Assembly (NCBI RefSeq): GCF_004843725.1
Contig: NZ_CP039451.1
Coordinates: forward strand, 1,300,501 to 1,364,500
DNA: 64,000 nt
DNA from: Psychroserpens sp. NJDZ02
GTDB taxonomy: Bacteria > Bacteroidota > Bacteroidia > Flavobacteriales > Flavobacteriaceae
Reading direction: 5' to 3'
Shown here one piece after another: positions 9,242-17,671 of the stretch. The translations under genes and the position numbers were made by a program. Within the stretch, counting starts at the first letter, position 1. Each line of letters starts with the position of its first letter. The notes below the pieces were generated by a model that saw nothing but the letters and a program-made list of their open reading frames with translations, was not told the origin of the DNA and made no database searches.

Positions 9242-9265
9242 CTAATTTAAAATCATCATATAAAA

Positions 9266-10720
9266 TTGAAAATTGAAATTACATCAGAAATTGAAAGGTT
9301 TAAAAACCATCTGAATCTAGAAGACAATAACCAGATGATTTTTTCTGGAATATTTGGAATTGGAAAGACTTATTTTTTAAAGGAGTACTTTGAACAAAAC
9401 TCTGAAGACTACGAATTATTTTTACTCTCACCAGTTAATTATTCAATATCAAATAACGATGATATTATTGATTACATAAAATATGATATTGCCTTTGAAC
9501 TTCTCGGTAAAAATGTAGATTATGAAAAATCAGATTTTTCAAAGTTACTGACAGCTCAATTTTATTTAAAAGACAATTTTTTAGACACTATGTCTCTTTT
9601 AGCAAAAAGCGGTGGCAAGATTGGAAAAGCATTTAGTGAAATCTATGAAAATTTAAAAAAACTTGTAAACAATATAAAAGAGCATAACTCTGAATCACAA
9701 ATTGACGAAAAGAAAGAACTTATTGACTTTTTAAAAGAACTTACAGCAAGAGACAATTCAATTTATGAAGAAAATAGAATAACGGAATTGATTTCTGGGC
9801 TAGTCGAAAAACTTAAAGAAAATGAAAAAGAAATAGTTCTTGTAATTGATGATTTAGACAGACTTGACCCTGAACATATTTTTAGAATACTAAACGTTTT
9901 TGCTTGTCATTTCGACATTGGAAATTTCACGGAAAATAAATTTGGTTTCCATAAAATTATTCTCGTATGTGATATAGAAAATATTAGGAATTTATTCCAT
10001 TCAAAGTATGGAACAAAAGTTGATTTCTCTGGCTATATTGATAAATTTTATAGCAGAGAAATACATTATTTTGACAATAAAGAAATTGTTAGTAAATCTG
10101 TAAACAAAATACTATCATCCATAAAAATTAAAGGTTCACACGACCACATAATTAACTTAAAAGATAGCAACAGAACAACAACTGTAAATTTTCAAGAGAT
10201 TCTAGAAGACTTAATTAATAATGATTTATTAAACCTGAGAACTTTACTAAAATTATATGACAAGGAATACTCATTAAAGTTCTTTGATTTTAAGATTGGC
10301 CAAAACTATGGAAGAGCATCTAGTTGGCATTTTCAAAAAATATTAATGTTTGATTTTTTGATTTCATTTTATGGTTCAATAACAAGTTTAAGAACAGCAT
10401 TAGAGAAATTGGCTGAACGAAATCCGACAAAACTGATAGATGATAGACAACTCAGGAGATATGGGGATTTAATTGCCTTAATTGACTATAAAAATCATAA
10501 AACATCAGAAGGCGATTTTGAATACATTAACTCTGATTTAAATATTTCCATAAAATATTCAGCAATGAAATATGGACATTGGAAAGATGAGACGACTGCA
10601 AACATTAAGGAAGTAACATATTTGGACAAACCTGACATTAAAAGAATGGATCTTCCTTTTTCATTACTTTTAAAAATTGCATTTGAGGAATATTTAAATT
10701 TAACGAAAGTAAAAAACTAG
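9266..10720 (+). CDS. KAP-family P-loop NTPase
   Basis: The 484-residue protein carries a P-loop GIFGIGKT (residues 28-35) and a Walker B region VLVIDDLDRLD (about 191-201); IDDLDRL is the signature of KAP NTPases of the STAND-like AAA branch. There is no obvious membrane insertion between the motifs, unlike many KAP proteins. The central 110-190 stretch is helical and Lys/Glu-rich, and the C-terminal half is probably a helical sensor or effector region. The start is TTG at 9266, about 30 bases after the spacer core; the next ATG would cut into the P-loop region. Soluble KAP ATPases occur in phage-defence loci, and a stand-alone cassette fits that role, but function here is inferred. Confidence 0.82.
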   Translation: MKIEITSEIERFKNHLNLEDNNQMIFSGIFGIGKTYFLKEYFEQNSEDYELFLLSPVNYSISNNDDIIDYIKYDIAFELLGKNVDYEKSDFSKLLTAQFYLKDNFLDTMSLLAKSGGKIGKAFSEIYENLKKLVNNIKEHNSESQIDEKKELIDFLKELTARDNSIYEENRITELISGLVEKLKENEKEIVLVIDDLDRLDPEHIFRILNVFACHFDIGNFTENKFGFHKIILVCDIENIRNLFHSKYGTKVDFSGYIDKFYSREIHYFDNKEIVSKSVNKILSSIKIKGSHDHIINLKDSNRTTTVNFQEILEDLINNDLLNLRTLLKLYDKEYSLKFFDFKIGQNYGRASSWHFQKILMFDFLISFYGSITSLRTALEKLAERNPTKLIDDRQLRRYGDLIALIDYKNHKTSEGDFEYINSDLNISIKYSAMKYGHWKDETTANIKEVTYLDKPDIKRMDLPFSLLLKIAFEEYLNLTKVKN

Positions 10721-10721
10721 G

Positions 10722-10830
10722 CGCAATCAAGTAGACGGTTCCGACTAAAATGCTCGGAGTGCGCCTTTCACAGCACCGTACGTGCGCAACTTCGTTAGTT
10801 CTTTCGCTTCTATTACGACTTACTAATGTT
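10722..10830 (-). mobile_element. Group II intron 3'-tail relic R1
   Basis: On the minus strand this reads as the last part of a group II intron: an element like domain V with ACGTACGGTGCTGTGAAAGG-type sequence, then a hairpin like domain VI (CTCCGA..TCGGA type), ending CTACTTGATTG. It begins 2 bases after the KAP stop codon. No maturase codons are recognisable in this copy. The assignment rests on sibling copies that still encode the maturase end. Confidence 0.6.
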
Positions 10831-11143
10831 TCAAGAAGTCTGTCCTGAGCATAGCCGAAGGGTTACTCCTGCACACAAGGGACTTGTACTCTCTAGATTA
10901 ATTATTTACCTTTCGGTAAATCAAAAGAGCCCATACTGGGCATACACACCGTGTAAATAACATAACCAGTTTAGGTATAATTTAAAAGTTTTGATTTCGT
11001 TATAAAGGTCGCCAAGTTTTCAATTGGCCATTTAGAAAAATTTAAAGCTATATATGTAAATTTGACGAAGCAATAACTCGTAATGTGACGCTTATGCTCT
11101 ACATTACGTATCTTAGACTAATCGTTACAACCAATGACCAAAA
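10831..11143. repeat. Composite spacer with two hairpins and terminal CGTT core
   Basis: This gene-free stretch shares three blocks with the spacers at 15711-15840 and 18860-18990: a GAAGGGTTACTCCTGC block, the hairpin ATTTACC-TTTC-GGTAAAT (10904-10921) and the hairpin GCCCA-TAC-TGGGC (10929-10941). After that it matches the 18990-19170 spacer (GTGTAAA..CATA..GTTTAGG and TATAAAGgtCGCCAA), and it ends TCGTTACAA about 20 bases before the next start codon. Confidence 0.6.
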
Positions 11144-11635
11144 ATGACTGATGAACAAAACATAATATGGAATAAAATTCAAAACTTCGAAATTGACGAC
11201 ATAGATTCTTCTTTTACTTTTACTGATAGATTAGCAAGAGAAAATGGTTGGTCAATGGAATATTCACTGAGAACTATATTGGAGTACAAAAAATTTATTT
11301 TTCTAATTGCTATTTCCGATTTCCCTCAAACACCGTCAGACCAAATCGACCAAGTTTGGCATCTCCATTTACTTTACACAGAGTCATATTGGATTCAACT
11401 TTGTAAATACACCATAAATAAAAATATTCATCACGGACCTACAAAAGGTTCAGAGGAAAAAACGTTATTTAAAGAACAATATTTAAGAACACTTGAGTTT
11501 TATACATCGCTATTTAGTGAGAAACCTCCCAAAGACATTTGGATAGATGCTGAAACTAGATTTAAAGAGATTCATTTTACACGAGTTAACAGAAAGAGAA
11601 ATTGGATAATACCTAAACTACGTTTAAAAAAATAA
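11144..11635 (+). CDS. GRDP-like (glycine-rich domain protein-like) protein
   Basis: This 163-residue soluble protein matches the pattern I know from the GRDP-like family: YKKFIFLIAISDFPQTPSD, then DQVWHLHLLYTESYW, IHHGPTKGSEE and YLRTLEFYTSLF followed by PPKDIW. The conserved His and Trp residues of WHLHLLYT and IHHGP are all present. The biochemical role of this family in bacteria is unknown. The gene overlaps the next one at TAATGA, so the two are translationally coupled. Bacterial GRDP genes are often paired with a protein having a Gly/Cys-rich tail, which matches the neighbour. Confidence 0.72.
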   Translation: MTDEQNIIWNKIQNFEIDDIDSSFTFTDRLARENGWSMEYSLRTILEYKKFIFLIAISDFPQTPSDQIDQVWHLHLLYTESYWIQLCKYTINKNIHHGPTKGSEEKTLFKEQYLRTLEFYTSLFSEKPPKDIWIDAETRFKEIHFTRVNRKRNWIIPKLRLKK

Positions 11636-12444
11636 TGAAAATACTATCCAAAATAACACCCGCAGAAACACTGTTAATTCAAGATGGTTTTTTTGTTGAG
11701 TTTAAAGATTTGATGAAATTTACTTTTATAGATTTACTTTTAAAAAAAATAATTAAAATTAAAGAAGTCCATCAAAAACCACATCCTAGAGATAAACACA
11801 TTAGGACTTACACCTATGTTACTTCAGGTAAAAACTTCAAAAAATACAAACCTAAAAATCACGAATTAATTTATTTAAGTCCATTCAATAAAAATAGATC
11901 ACTGCAAATACTATTTAAGAATTTTATAAAAATGGCTTACGATAATTCAAACGGGAGTTGGTCTTATAAAAAACTGACAAGAAGCAACATTGAAATAAAT
12001 CCTTATTTTAAACAAACATCTCTGTTAAATTTATTTAGGATAAATAAACTAACAGCTAAAGGAGTGAAATTAAAAAAAGGAATAACAAACTATTTAAATA
12101 CTATTGACAACAATATCAACCACCTGCTCCATGAAGATAAGAAAAAAGGGTTAGAACTATTATTAAGCATTGGTGGAAATATATTCTTACTTGAGAATTT
12201 AGATTTTCAACTTTTAAAAACAATTGATAAGGAATTATTAAATCAACAAAAAGTATTATACAATGACACTTATAATACAGATAGTGATTGGTGGTTATAC
12301 ATTGGTTTTTTCGAAGATCAGTATATGTTTGACTCCTATTTTGATGATTTTGATGCTACTTTAAATTCTTTTAACTCTGAATTTGACTCTTCTAGCTGTT
12401 CTTCTTGCGATAGCGGATGTAGTAGTTGCGGAGGGTGTGATTAA
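11635..12444 (+). CDS. Protein with Cys-rich C-terminal tail, coupled to GRDP-like gene
   Basis: The 269-residue product is mostly Lys/Leu/Asn-rich and helical, with no clear signal peptide. It ends in a striking tail, SSSCSSCDSGCSSCGGCD, with six Cys in the last 16 residues. It resembles TIGR04222-type proteins, which also sit beside GRDP genes and end in Gly/Cys-rich repeats, but the body here lacks the membrane segments typical of those. The start codon overlaps the stop of the upstream gene. The tail could bind metal, form disulfides or be a modification target; none of these can be decided from sequence. Confidence 0.65.
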   Translation: MKILSKITPAETLLIQDGFFVEFKDLMKFTFIDLLLKKIIKIKEVHQKPHPRDKHIRTYTYVTSGKNFKKYKPKNHELIYLSPFNKNRSLQILFKNFIKMAYDNSNGSWSYKKLTRSNIEINPYFKQTSLLNLFRINKLTAKGVKLKKGITNYLNTIDNNINHLLHEDKKKGLELLLSIGGNIFLLENLDFQLLKTIDKELLNQQKVLYNDTYNTDSDWWLYIGFFEDQYMFDSYFDDFDATLNSFNSEFDSSSCSSCDSGCSSCGGCD

Positions 12445-12512
12445 AAAACTAATGGTAATCCGTATATAATCTATTGTTTGCTTCTCGCAGACTTTAATAA
12501 TCGACAACCATG

Positions 12513-12562
12513 TACCTAATTAGTTGCTTAAAATACGCTACAAAACACACCAAAAACCGTTG
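12513..12562. repeat. Spacer of the TTAGTTG/CGTT type, copy 1
   Basis: A 50-base stretch with CTAATTAGTTGCTTAAAATACGC and a final CCGTT just before the next gene. It aligns with 26965-27018 and 46019-46078, where the CGTT end is also about 10-25 bases before a start codon. Confidence 0.5.
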
Positions 12563-12578
12563 TAAACAATAAAAAAAT

Positions 12579-13034
12579 ATGAATAAAATAATTTTAACTT
12601 CTATTCTCTTAATCACTTTTATTTGTAAGTTAAGTGCTCAGAATGATTCTATTCCTCAGACAATTGAACAACAAAAAACCGCTAAGAATATAGCTGAAAA
12701 ATGGGCTACGCTTTTGATCAAAGGAGAAAATATTGATTCGTTGATTGCCATATCAAAAATCCCCTTTGCGCTTGATAGAATAAAGATTTTGAATTCAAAA
12801 GAGGAATTGAAGGCATTTTATAATAAAGTAATTGAAAATAAACATAAGCGCATTATGCCTAAAATATCTTCAGAGATAGTTTATTCCAAATATGAAATTA
12901 TAGAAAAATGTATTCCAATTAATGTTTTAATAATTAAGATAACTCCATTAGAAGGAGATTCAAAAGGAGAAGGAAGTTTAGTGAGCGTAGAAATTTCTGG
13001 AAACGATATGAAAATAATTGGGTTTTCCGATTAA
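12579..13034 (+). CDS. Small secreted protein, unknown function
   Basis: I do not recognise this 151-residue protein. It has a Sec signal peptide with a typical flavobacterial cleavage region (KLSAQND) and a mature part of about 130 residues with mixed alpha/beta character; the layout (helix with AEKWATLLI, then later strands ending in GNDMKIIGFSD) is reminiscent of small NTF2-like periplasmic proteins. It forms its own unit, preceded by a CGTT-type spacer end and followed by another one (ATGTTGGC at 13134-13141). Confidence 0.6.
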   Translation: MNKIILTSILLITFICKLSAQNDSIPQTIEQQKTAKNIAEKWATLLIKGENIDSLIAISKIPFALDRIKILNSKEELKAFYNKVIENKHKRIMPKISSEIVYSKYEIIEKCIPINVLIIKITPLEGDSKGEGSLVSVEISGNDMKIIGFSD

Positions 13035-13155
13035 ATATTACTTACAACACAGTATCTAAAAAAGCGTTAATTTTAGCTAAGTAATAAACGCGCAACATAG
13101 TACTTATTAAATGCCCTAGTTTTGATATACTAAATGTTGGCAACAAGCTGAAGAA

Positions 13156-13956
13156 ATGAATAAACTAAAAACAGGAGAATTCTATGGAACACATTACCAA
13201 AAATCAGCTTTTGAAAACATTATCATTACAGATACTGAGTACACACATAATAAAGTAGATTGGCATCATCACGAAAACCCATATTTTACTTATCTGCTTC
13301 AAGGAAAATTATTTGAATCAAATAAAAAAAAATCTTACTATTTAGAACCAGGAAGTCTTTTATTTCATAATTGGCAAGATGCACATTACAATATTAAACC
13401 ACCTGAATACACTAGAGGATTTCATATTGAACTAAATGAAAAATGGTTTTCAAATTACAATATTCAAATAACAGATTTTGAAGGGAGTATCAACTTAAAG
13501 AATCCTTTAATTAAAAACTTAATGAACAGAGTCTTTATTGAGTCTAAAATAAACGACCAATATTCTAATTTAAGTATTGAAACATCTTTAATTGACATTT
13601 TTGGATCTATAAAAAAAACAGAAGAGAAAATTTTAAAAAGGCCTATTTGGGTGAATAATCTTCAAGAACTTCTCTTTGAGGAAAATATTGACTATTCGCT
13701 AAAAAATTTAAGTGCCATTTTAGAAATACATCCAATACACTTGTCTAGAGAATTTAGCAGATATTTTGGAACAACGCTTGGCAATTACATTAGATTTATA
13801 AAACTTAATAAAGCTTTCTGCTTACTAGCTTCAAATAAGTTTTCAATGACAGAAATCTGCTATAAGTGTGGTTTTTACGACCAAAGTCATTTTATTACTA
13901 ATTTTAAATCTGTTTATAAAACAACACCTTCTAATATATTGAAACAAATATCTTAA
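13156..13956 (+). CDS. AraC-family transcriptional regulator
   Basis: This 266-residue regulator has an N-terminal sensor with a cupin-like HHHENPYFTYLLQG segment (about residues 36-49) and LEPGSLLFHNWQDAHYN, then a C-terminal AraC domain with two helix-turn-helix units (about 180-265: LSAILEIHPIHLSREFSRYF, and ICYKCGFYDQSHFITNFKSVY followed by TPSNI). It lies 61 bases upstream of the serine hydrolase gene, in the same orientation, and most likely controls it. It is preceded by a spacer ending AAATGTTGGC, so regulator and hydrolase appear to travel as one unit. Confidence 0.88.
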   Translation: MNKLKTGEFYGTHYQKSAFENIIITDTEYTHNKVDWHHHENPYFTYLLQGKLFESNKKKSYYLEPGSLLFHNWQDAHYNIKPPEYTRGFHIELNEKWFSNYNIQITDFEGSINLKNPLIKNLMNRVFIESKINDQYSNLSIETSLIDIFGSIKKTEEKILKRPIWVNNLQELLFEENIDYSLKNLSAILEIHPIHLSREFSRYFGTTLGNYIRFIKLNKAFCLLASNKFSMTEICYKCGFYDQSHFITNFKSVYKTTPSNILKQIS

Positions 13957-13994
13957 ATGTTAATTATATACAATTATAGTCTATTTTAAAAATA

Positions 13995-14002
13995 TATTTT
14001 TG
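13995..14002 (+). promoter_or_regulatory. TATTTTTG promoter -7 box of the serine hydrolase gene
   Basis: The octamer fits the Bacteroidota -7 consensus TAnnTTTG and would place transcription start around 14008, upstream of the ATG at 14018. No clear TTG -33 element is seen. Its position argues against translation from a TTG at 14000. Confidence 0.5.
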
Positions 14003-14017
14003 CTTCAAATTACAGAT

Positions 14018-15643
14018 ATGAAATCAAATTATATTTTAATACTTATTACTTGTTTAACAATATCGTGCAATAACAAATCCAAAAACTCACAGTCGGAAGA
14101 AATAGAGATTTTGAGTTTTTCAAAAATTGATGTTTCAAAAAATCACCCTACATCAAAAGATTATTTAGACAACTTCACACTAAACAAAGATGAATTTCTA
14201 AATATTCATTTTACATTAGAAGAACCAATTATTCAGAGTCTTCAATTGCTAGCACCAAAACTAACAGAAGATGAACTATTAGAAAAAGGGAGTTTTCAAT
14301 TTTCGTTTTTAGTAGATGGAGAAACCGTTTATGTAGAAAATTTAAATAAAGGAGCTGGATTAAAAGCATTTAAAACAAAACAGCTTAATCATATAATACG
14401 CCTAGTAGCACCAAAACAAATAGATTATTGGGGCTGGTATATGTGGCTTAAATTTATGAAATTAGGTGGTGGACAAGATGCATTTAGTGAAGGCAATCAT
14501 TCTCTAAGTATAGAAGTAAGACCTTACATAAAACTAGACACATTAAAAGTAGGTGCTCTTTTAGCTAAAGGAAATATTTCTATTGAAGTTCCAGAAATAC
14601 CAATAGATAAAAATCTAATACCTATTCAAAAAATACAACCCAATAGTGGATGGGAGATATCTAAAGATAATTTTGATAGTAGCAAAATTGAAGCTCTGAA
14701 TAAAAAAATAGCAGAAGGTCGTTTTGAGAACATTAATGGAATTGTAGTAATAAAAGAGGATAAACTTTTGATTGAGGAATATTTTAATGGCGAAACTAGA
14801 GATAGTTTGCATGACCCTAGATCTGTTGGAAAATCAATAGCTTCTACAATGTTAGGAATTGCAATTGACGAAAAATTTATAAAAAACGAAAATGCTTTAT
14901 TAAAAGATTTTTACGATTTAAAATCATATAAAAATTATAGTAAGGAAAAAGATTCTGTAATGTTAAAATCTCTTTTAACAATGAATTCTGGATTTCTTGG
15001 AGATGATAGTGATTATAACAGTCCCGGAAATGAAGAAAATATGTACCCAACAAAAAATTGGGTAAAATTTACGCTTGATTTACCGATGCAAAACAACAAG
15101 GTAATTGGAGAGGATTTTGCCTATTTCACAGCAGGTGTTGTAGTTTTAGGTGATATAATTCATAAATCTGTACCTAAAGGGTTAGTTTCTTATGCTGATG
15201 AAAAATTATTTAAACCTCTAGGCATTACAAATTATCAATGGGAGTATACACCACAAAAAGTTGGTAATACCGCTGGCGGAATTAGATTGAGAGCTATTGA
15301 TTTTGCCAAATATGGTCAATTATATAAAAACAAAGGGCTCTGGAAAGCAAAACAAATTTTAAACAAACATTGGGTCGAAAAAAGCTTAGATAAACAAATA
15401 AAACAATCAGTTGATGGAGATGCTTATGGGTATTTGTTTTGGAACAAAACCTATAAATATAATAATAATAAAGAATACCAAGTCTCTTTTTGTAGTGGGA
15501 ATGGAGGAAATAAAATTTTCATATTTAAAGACATTCCTTTTGTTGTCGTTATTACTTCTTCTGCTTATAACAATCCAAGTGCCCACGCTAATACTGACAA
15601 AATGATGATTGAGTATATATTACCTGCAATAATAGAAAAATAA
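14018..15643 (+). CDS. Serine hydrolase (class C beta-lactamase fold) lipoprotein
   Basis: The 541-residue product starts with a lipoprotein signal (LTISC, Cys 17). Residues about 30-190 form an all-beta N-terminal extension with unknown role. The rest is a beta-lactamase/penicillin-binding-like domain: S269-V-G-K272 is the SxxK active site, YFTAGV is at the position of the second motif (usually YxN, so Asn is missing), and SGNGGNK sits where the KTG-like strand is expected. ATG 14018 is chosen because the promoter box overlaps an upstream TTG. It follows an AraC regulator. Possible substrates are D-Ala peptides or esters; beta-lactam hydrolysis is not implied. Confidence 0.82.
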   Translation: MKSNYILILITCLTISCNNKSKNSQSEEIEILSFSKIDVSKNHPTSKDYLDNFTLNKDEFLNIHFTLEEPIIQSLQLLAPKLTEDELLEKGSFQFSFLVDGETVYVENLNKGAGLKAFKTKQLNHIIRLVAPKQIDYWGWYMWLKFMKLGGGQDAFSEGNHSLSIEVRPYIKLDTLKVGALLAKGNISIEVPEIPIDKNLIPIQKIQPNSGWEISKDNFDSSKIEALNKKIAEGRFENINGIVVIKEDKLLIEEYFNGETRDSLHDPRSVGKSIASTMLGIAIDEKFIKNENALLKDFYDLKSYKNYSKEKDSVMLKSLLTMNSGFLGDDSDYNSPGNEENMYPTKNWVKFTLDLPMQNNKVIGEDFAYFTAGVVVLGDIIHKSVPKGLVSYADEKLFKPLGITNYQWEYTPQKVGNTAGGIRLRAIDFAKYGQLYKNKGLWKAKQILNKHWVEKSLDKQIKQSVDGDAYGYLFWNKTYKYNNNKEYQVSFCSGNGGNKIFIFKDIPFVVVITSSAYNNPSAHANTDKMMIEYILPAIIEK

Positions 15644-15652
15644 TAAAGCCAG

Positions 15653-15710
15653 TTGCCAATCAAGTAGACGGCTCCGACTAAAAGAGTCGGAGTACGCCTT
15701 TCGTTTCTAT
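15653..15710 (-). mobile_element. Group II intron 3'-tail relic R2 (short)
   Basis: This keeps only the domain VI-like hairpin (CTCCGACT with AGTCGGAG) and the CTACTTGATTGG end, read on the minus strand. It starts 9 bases after the hydrolase stop codon. Further sequence (15711-15840) is the composite spacer with GAAG..GTTACTCCTGC, the ATTTACC hairpin (15801-15818, one mismatch) and GCCCA-TGC-TGGGC (15827-15839). Confidence 0.6.
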
Positions 15711-15840
15711 TACGACTTACTAATCCTTTAATAAGCCTGTCCCGAGCGCGGCCGAAGAGTTACTCCTGCGTAGAAGGCACTTGCACTCTCTAGATTAATT
15801 ATTTACCTTTCGATAAATTAAAAGAGGCCCATGCTGGGCA

Positions 15841-15970
15841 TACACAATGTATATAGAAAATGCTTACTTTAGTGCTTAACCAAAAGGTCTGGTCTTTTTT
15901 GTAACGTCTGATTTTCCTGCGGAAAATCCTCGCACACAAAACCGCACTATTCTTATACATCAACGTTGTG
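15841..15970 (+). repeat. attC-like imperfect palindrome, copy A3
   Basis: The core hairpin is GATTTTCC-TGC-GGAAAATC (15910-15928); the loop differs from copies A1/A2 but the stem is intact. TTTGTAACG on the left faces CGCACACAAAACC on the right, and the element ends CAACGTTGTGC. It directly follows an intron-tail relic plus composite spacer, showing that both spacer kinds can stack between two genes. Confidence 0.7.
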
Positions 15971-16002
15971 CTTCATGCCTGAAAACGAGATAAAAATTTA
16001 TT

Positions 16003-16260
16003 ATGGAATTAAATTTGGCATATTATCGCAGAAAAGATTGGAAAAAATTCTTAAAAATGATTGACGATAAAGATGCAATGCATGACTCTTGGAATGATTG
16101 GCACAAATCATTTTTAAAAACAAAGCACAGTTTGATTTCCAAAGGTTTTATTGTAAACGATTTTATAGTCGATTTGGATAAATTAAAAATATACTGTTCC
16201 AATAGAAATTTAAAAATTGACGGAAAAGCTCGATCGCAATTCGTAACCAACATAAAATGA
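16003..16260 (+). CDS. Small hypothetical protein, first of an overlapping pair
   Basis: I do not recognise this 85-residue, basic, soluble protein (start MELNLAYYRRKDWKKF, then AMHDSWNDWHKSFLKTK). Its stop codon overlaps the start of the next gene (ATGA), so the pair is translationally coupled and forms one small cassette between an attC-like palindrome and an intron-tail relic. The tiny bicistronic layout is typical of toxin-antitoxin pairs but also of other small proteins. Confidence 0.6.
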   Translation: MELNLAYYRRKDWKKFLKMIDDKDAMHDSWNDWHKSFLKTKHSLISKGFIVNDFIVDLDKLKIYCSNRNLKIDGKARSQFVTNIK

Positions 16261-16520
16261 ATAAAGAACACATAAGCAAAGTGAAAATTTTATTAACTGA
16301 ATGGAATCCGTTAGGAAAACAATCCGTTCAGATAACCGACTTAAATAACTATGATACTGAAGCGACTGATATACTGCGGCATATAAAAAAGACAAATACA
16401 GTTGAGCGGATAAATAAAATAATAAATACTGTTATGAGTGAAGCTTTCGGAATCCATTTGGAACCCTTTAAATCTAAAATTATTGCGGAACAAATACATT
16501 CAATTTTAAACGAAAAATAA
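16257..16520 (+). CDS. Small protein, DUF1871-like, second of an overlapping pair
   Basis: This 87-residue protein has the order LLTEWNPLG, then DLNNYDTEATDILRHIK and a helical C-terminus, which recalls DUF1871-type immunity or small helical proteins (WdPlg..YdtEa motif). The resemblance is by eye. It is coupled to the preceding 85-residue gene by a 4-base overlap. A palindromic GTACTTAAGTAC follows the stop codon, then an intron-tail relic. Confidence 0.58.
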   Translation: MNKEHISKVKILLTEWNPLGKQSVQITDLNNYDTEATDILRHIKKTNTVERINKIINTVMSEAFGIHLEPFKSKIIAEQIHSILNEK

Positions 16521-16529
16521 AAGTACTTA

Positions 16530-16700
16530 AGTACAAGCGACTAAACGGCTCCGGCTAAAATAGCTGGAGTGCGCTCTCACACCACCGTGCGTGCGTAACT
16601 ATGCTGGTCCTTTCTGATCTATTACTATTACACAATAGCCCTCAAGAACGTGTACGGCAGATCACCAAACTGAAGTTTGCTTATAGTACTATAATCTAAC
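16530..16700 (-). mobile_element. Group II intron 3'-tail relic R3
   Basis: The minus strand carries, from its 5' side, codons for a maturase C-terminus fragment (LLDYSTI, matching relic R6), then the GGTGATCTGCCGTACACG and ACGCACGGTGGTGTGAGAG pieces of domain V, then the domain VI hairpin ending at the CGCTTG junction. It begins 10 bases after the preceding stop codon. Confidence 0.65.
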
Positions 16701-16708
16701 AACGGTTT

Positions 16709-16795
16709 ATACAACGACGTAAGATTACATTTATCTTTAGATTATTAAACAGCAGCTTAATTCAATTTTTACTTGTAGCTATATTTTAAGATTAG
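16709..16795 (+). repeat. Leader-like repeat, copy L1
   Basis: This stretch begins with TATACAACGACGTAAGATTACAT and runs to TATATTTTAAGATTAGACAT, ending at the start codon of the MORN lipoprotein. It is a partial copy of the leader also found at 23784-23910, 25664-25818, 28203-28358 and 31345-31470; the CACCTAATATGG block is missing here. Confidence 0.55.
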
Positions 16796-16799
16796 ACAT

Positions 16800-17663
16800 A
16801 TGAACAGAACCTACAAAATAACAACAATTTTAGTCTCTCTACTTTTTCTAAACGCTTGTCAAGAAAAGTCAACCATTCAAAATGAAATAGAAAGTTTAAA
16901 TATTAATCGAGCTGATTTCGTGAAAATTGACACCACTTTCTACGAAAATCAATCAATTGAGACACTAAAATTCATTAAGTCTGACAAAGAAAATATTAGA
17001 CTTTCATTTTACAAGAGCGGAAAAAAGAAATCAATTATTCCAACAAAAGATTCTCAAGTTCACGGAGAATGTACAGATTGGTATGAAAATGGGCAAATCA
17101 AATGGAAACGTTTTTATGATGCTGGAAATTCTATTAAACAAAGCACGAATTACAGTGAAAATGGAAATAAGACAAAAATAGACGACTTCACAGATGTCAG
17201 TTTCACAGAGTTTTATGAGAATGGCAAACCTATATTTAAAAGGTCTGACAAATTGTATGTTGACTATTACATAAACGGACAAACCAAAGTTAATTTTGTA
17301 AAGAAAAATGATAGTTTAACCAAAGTCCAATACTTTAATGAAAATGGAGATGCAGTTTTCACTGGTACAACTGATTCTAAATTTGCTTTATATCAAAACG
17401 ATTCATTGTTTAATGGAGAAATAACTTGTAAGTTTTTAGATGGTCAAATTTCATTTAATCAAAAGTATATAGATGGAATGCCAGATGGTAAATCCTTTAG
17501 TAAGTACGGCAATAGGAACATGGAATATGAAATAGAATTTGAAAATGGAAATGAAATCGGAATACACAAAAGATATTTTTTAAATGGGAAAATACAATCG
17601 ACTAAAAATAATGATACCAAAGAATATAAAGAATGGGATGAAAAAGGAAATTTAGTTGAATAA
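16800..17663 (+). CDS. MORN-repeat lipoprotein
   Basis: The 287-residue protein has a lipoprotein signal (LFLNACQEK, Cys 20). The mature part contains several MORN_2-type units of the Y.NGQIK / Y.NGKP / F.NG type: DWYENGQIKWKRFYD, YSENGNKTKID, FYENGKPIFKR, YYINGQTK, YFNENGDAVF, CKFLDGQISFNQKYIDG and YFLNGKIQST. Such repeats form beta-meanders and occur in YwqK-like antitoxins and many Bacteroidota lipoproteins. A role as an immunity lipoprotein is possible given the array context but unproved. It has its own leader repeat and is followed by an intron-tail relic. Confidence 0.75.
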   Translation: MNRTYKITTILVSLLFLNACQEKSTIQNEIESLNINRADFVKIDTTFYENQSIETLKFIKSDKENIRLSFYKSGKKKSIIPTKDSQVHGECTDWYENGQIKWKRFYDAGNSIKQSTNYSENGNKTKIDDFTDVSFTEFYENGKPIFKRSDKLYVDYYINGQTKVNFVKKNDSLTKVQYFNENGDAVFTGTTDSKFALYQNDSLFNGEITCKFLDGQISFNQKYIDGMPDGKSFSKYGNRNMEYEIEFENGNEIGIHKRYFLNGKIQSTKNNDTKEYKEWDEKGNLVE

Positions 17664-17671
17664 AAAACGAA

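Noticed and set aside
14000..14017. TTG start of the serine hydrolase
   Set aside because: It overlaps the TATTTTTG promoter box and would put extra residues ahead of the lipoprotein signal peptide; ATG 14018 is better.
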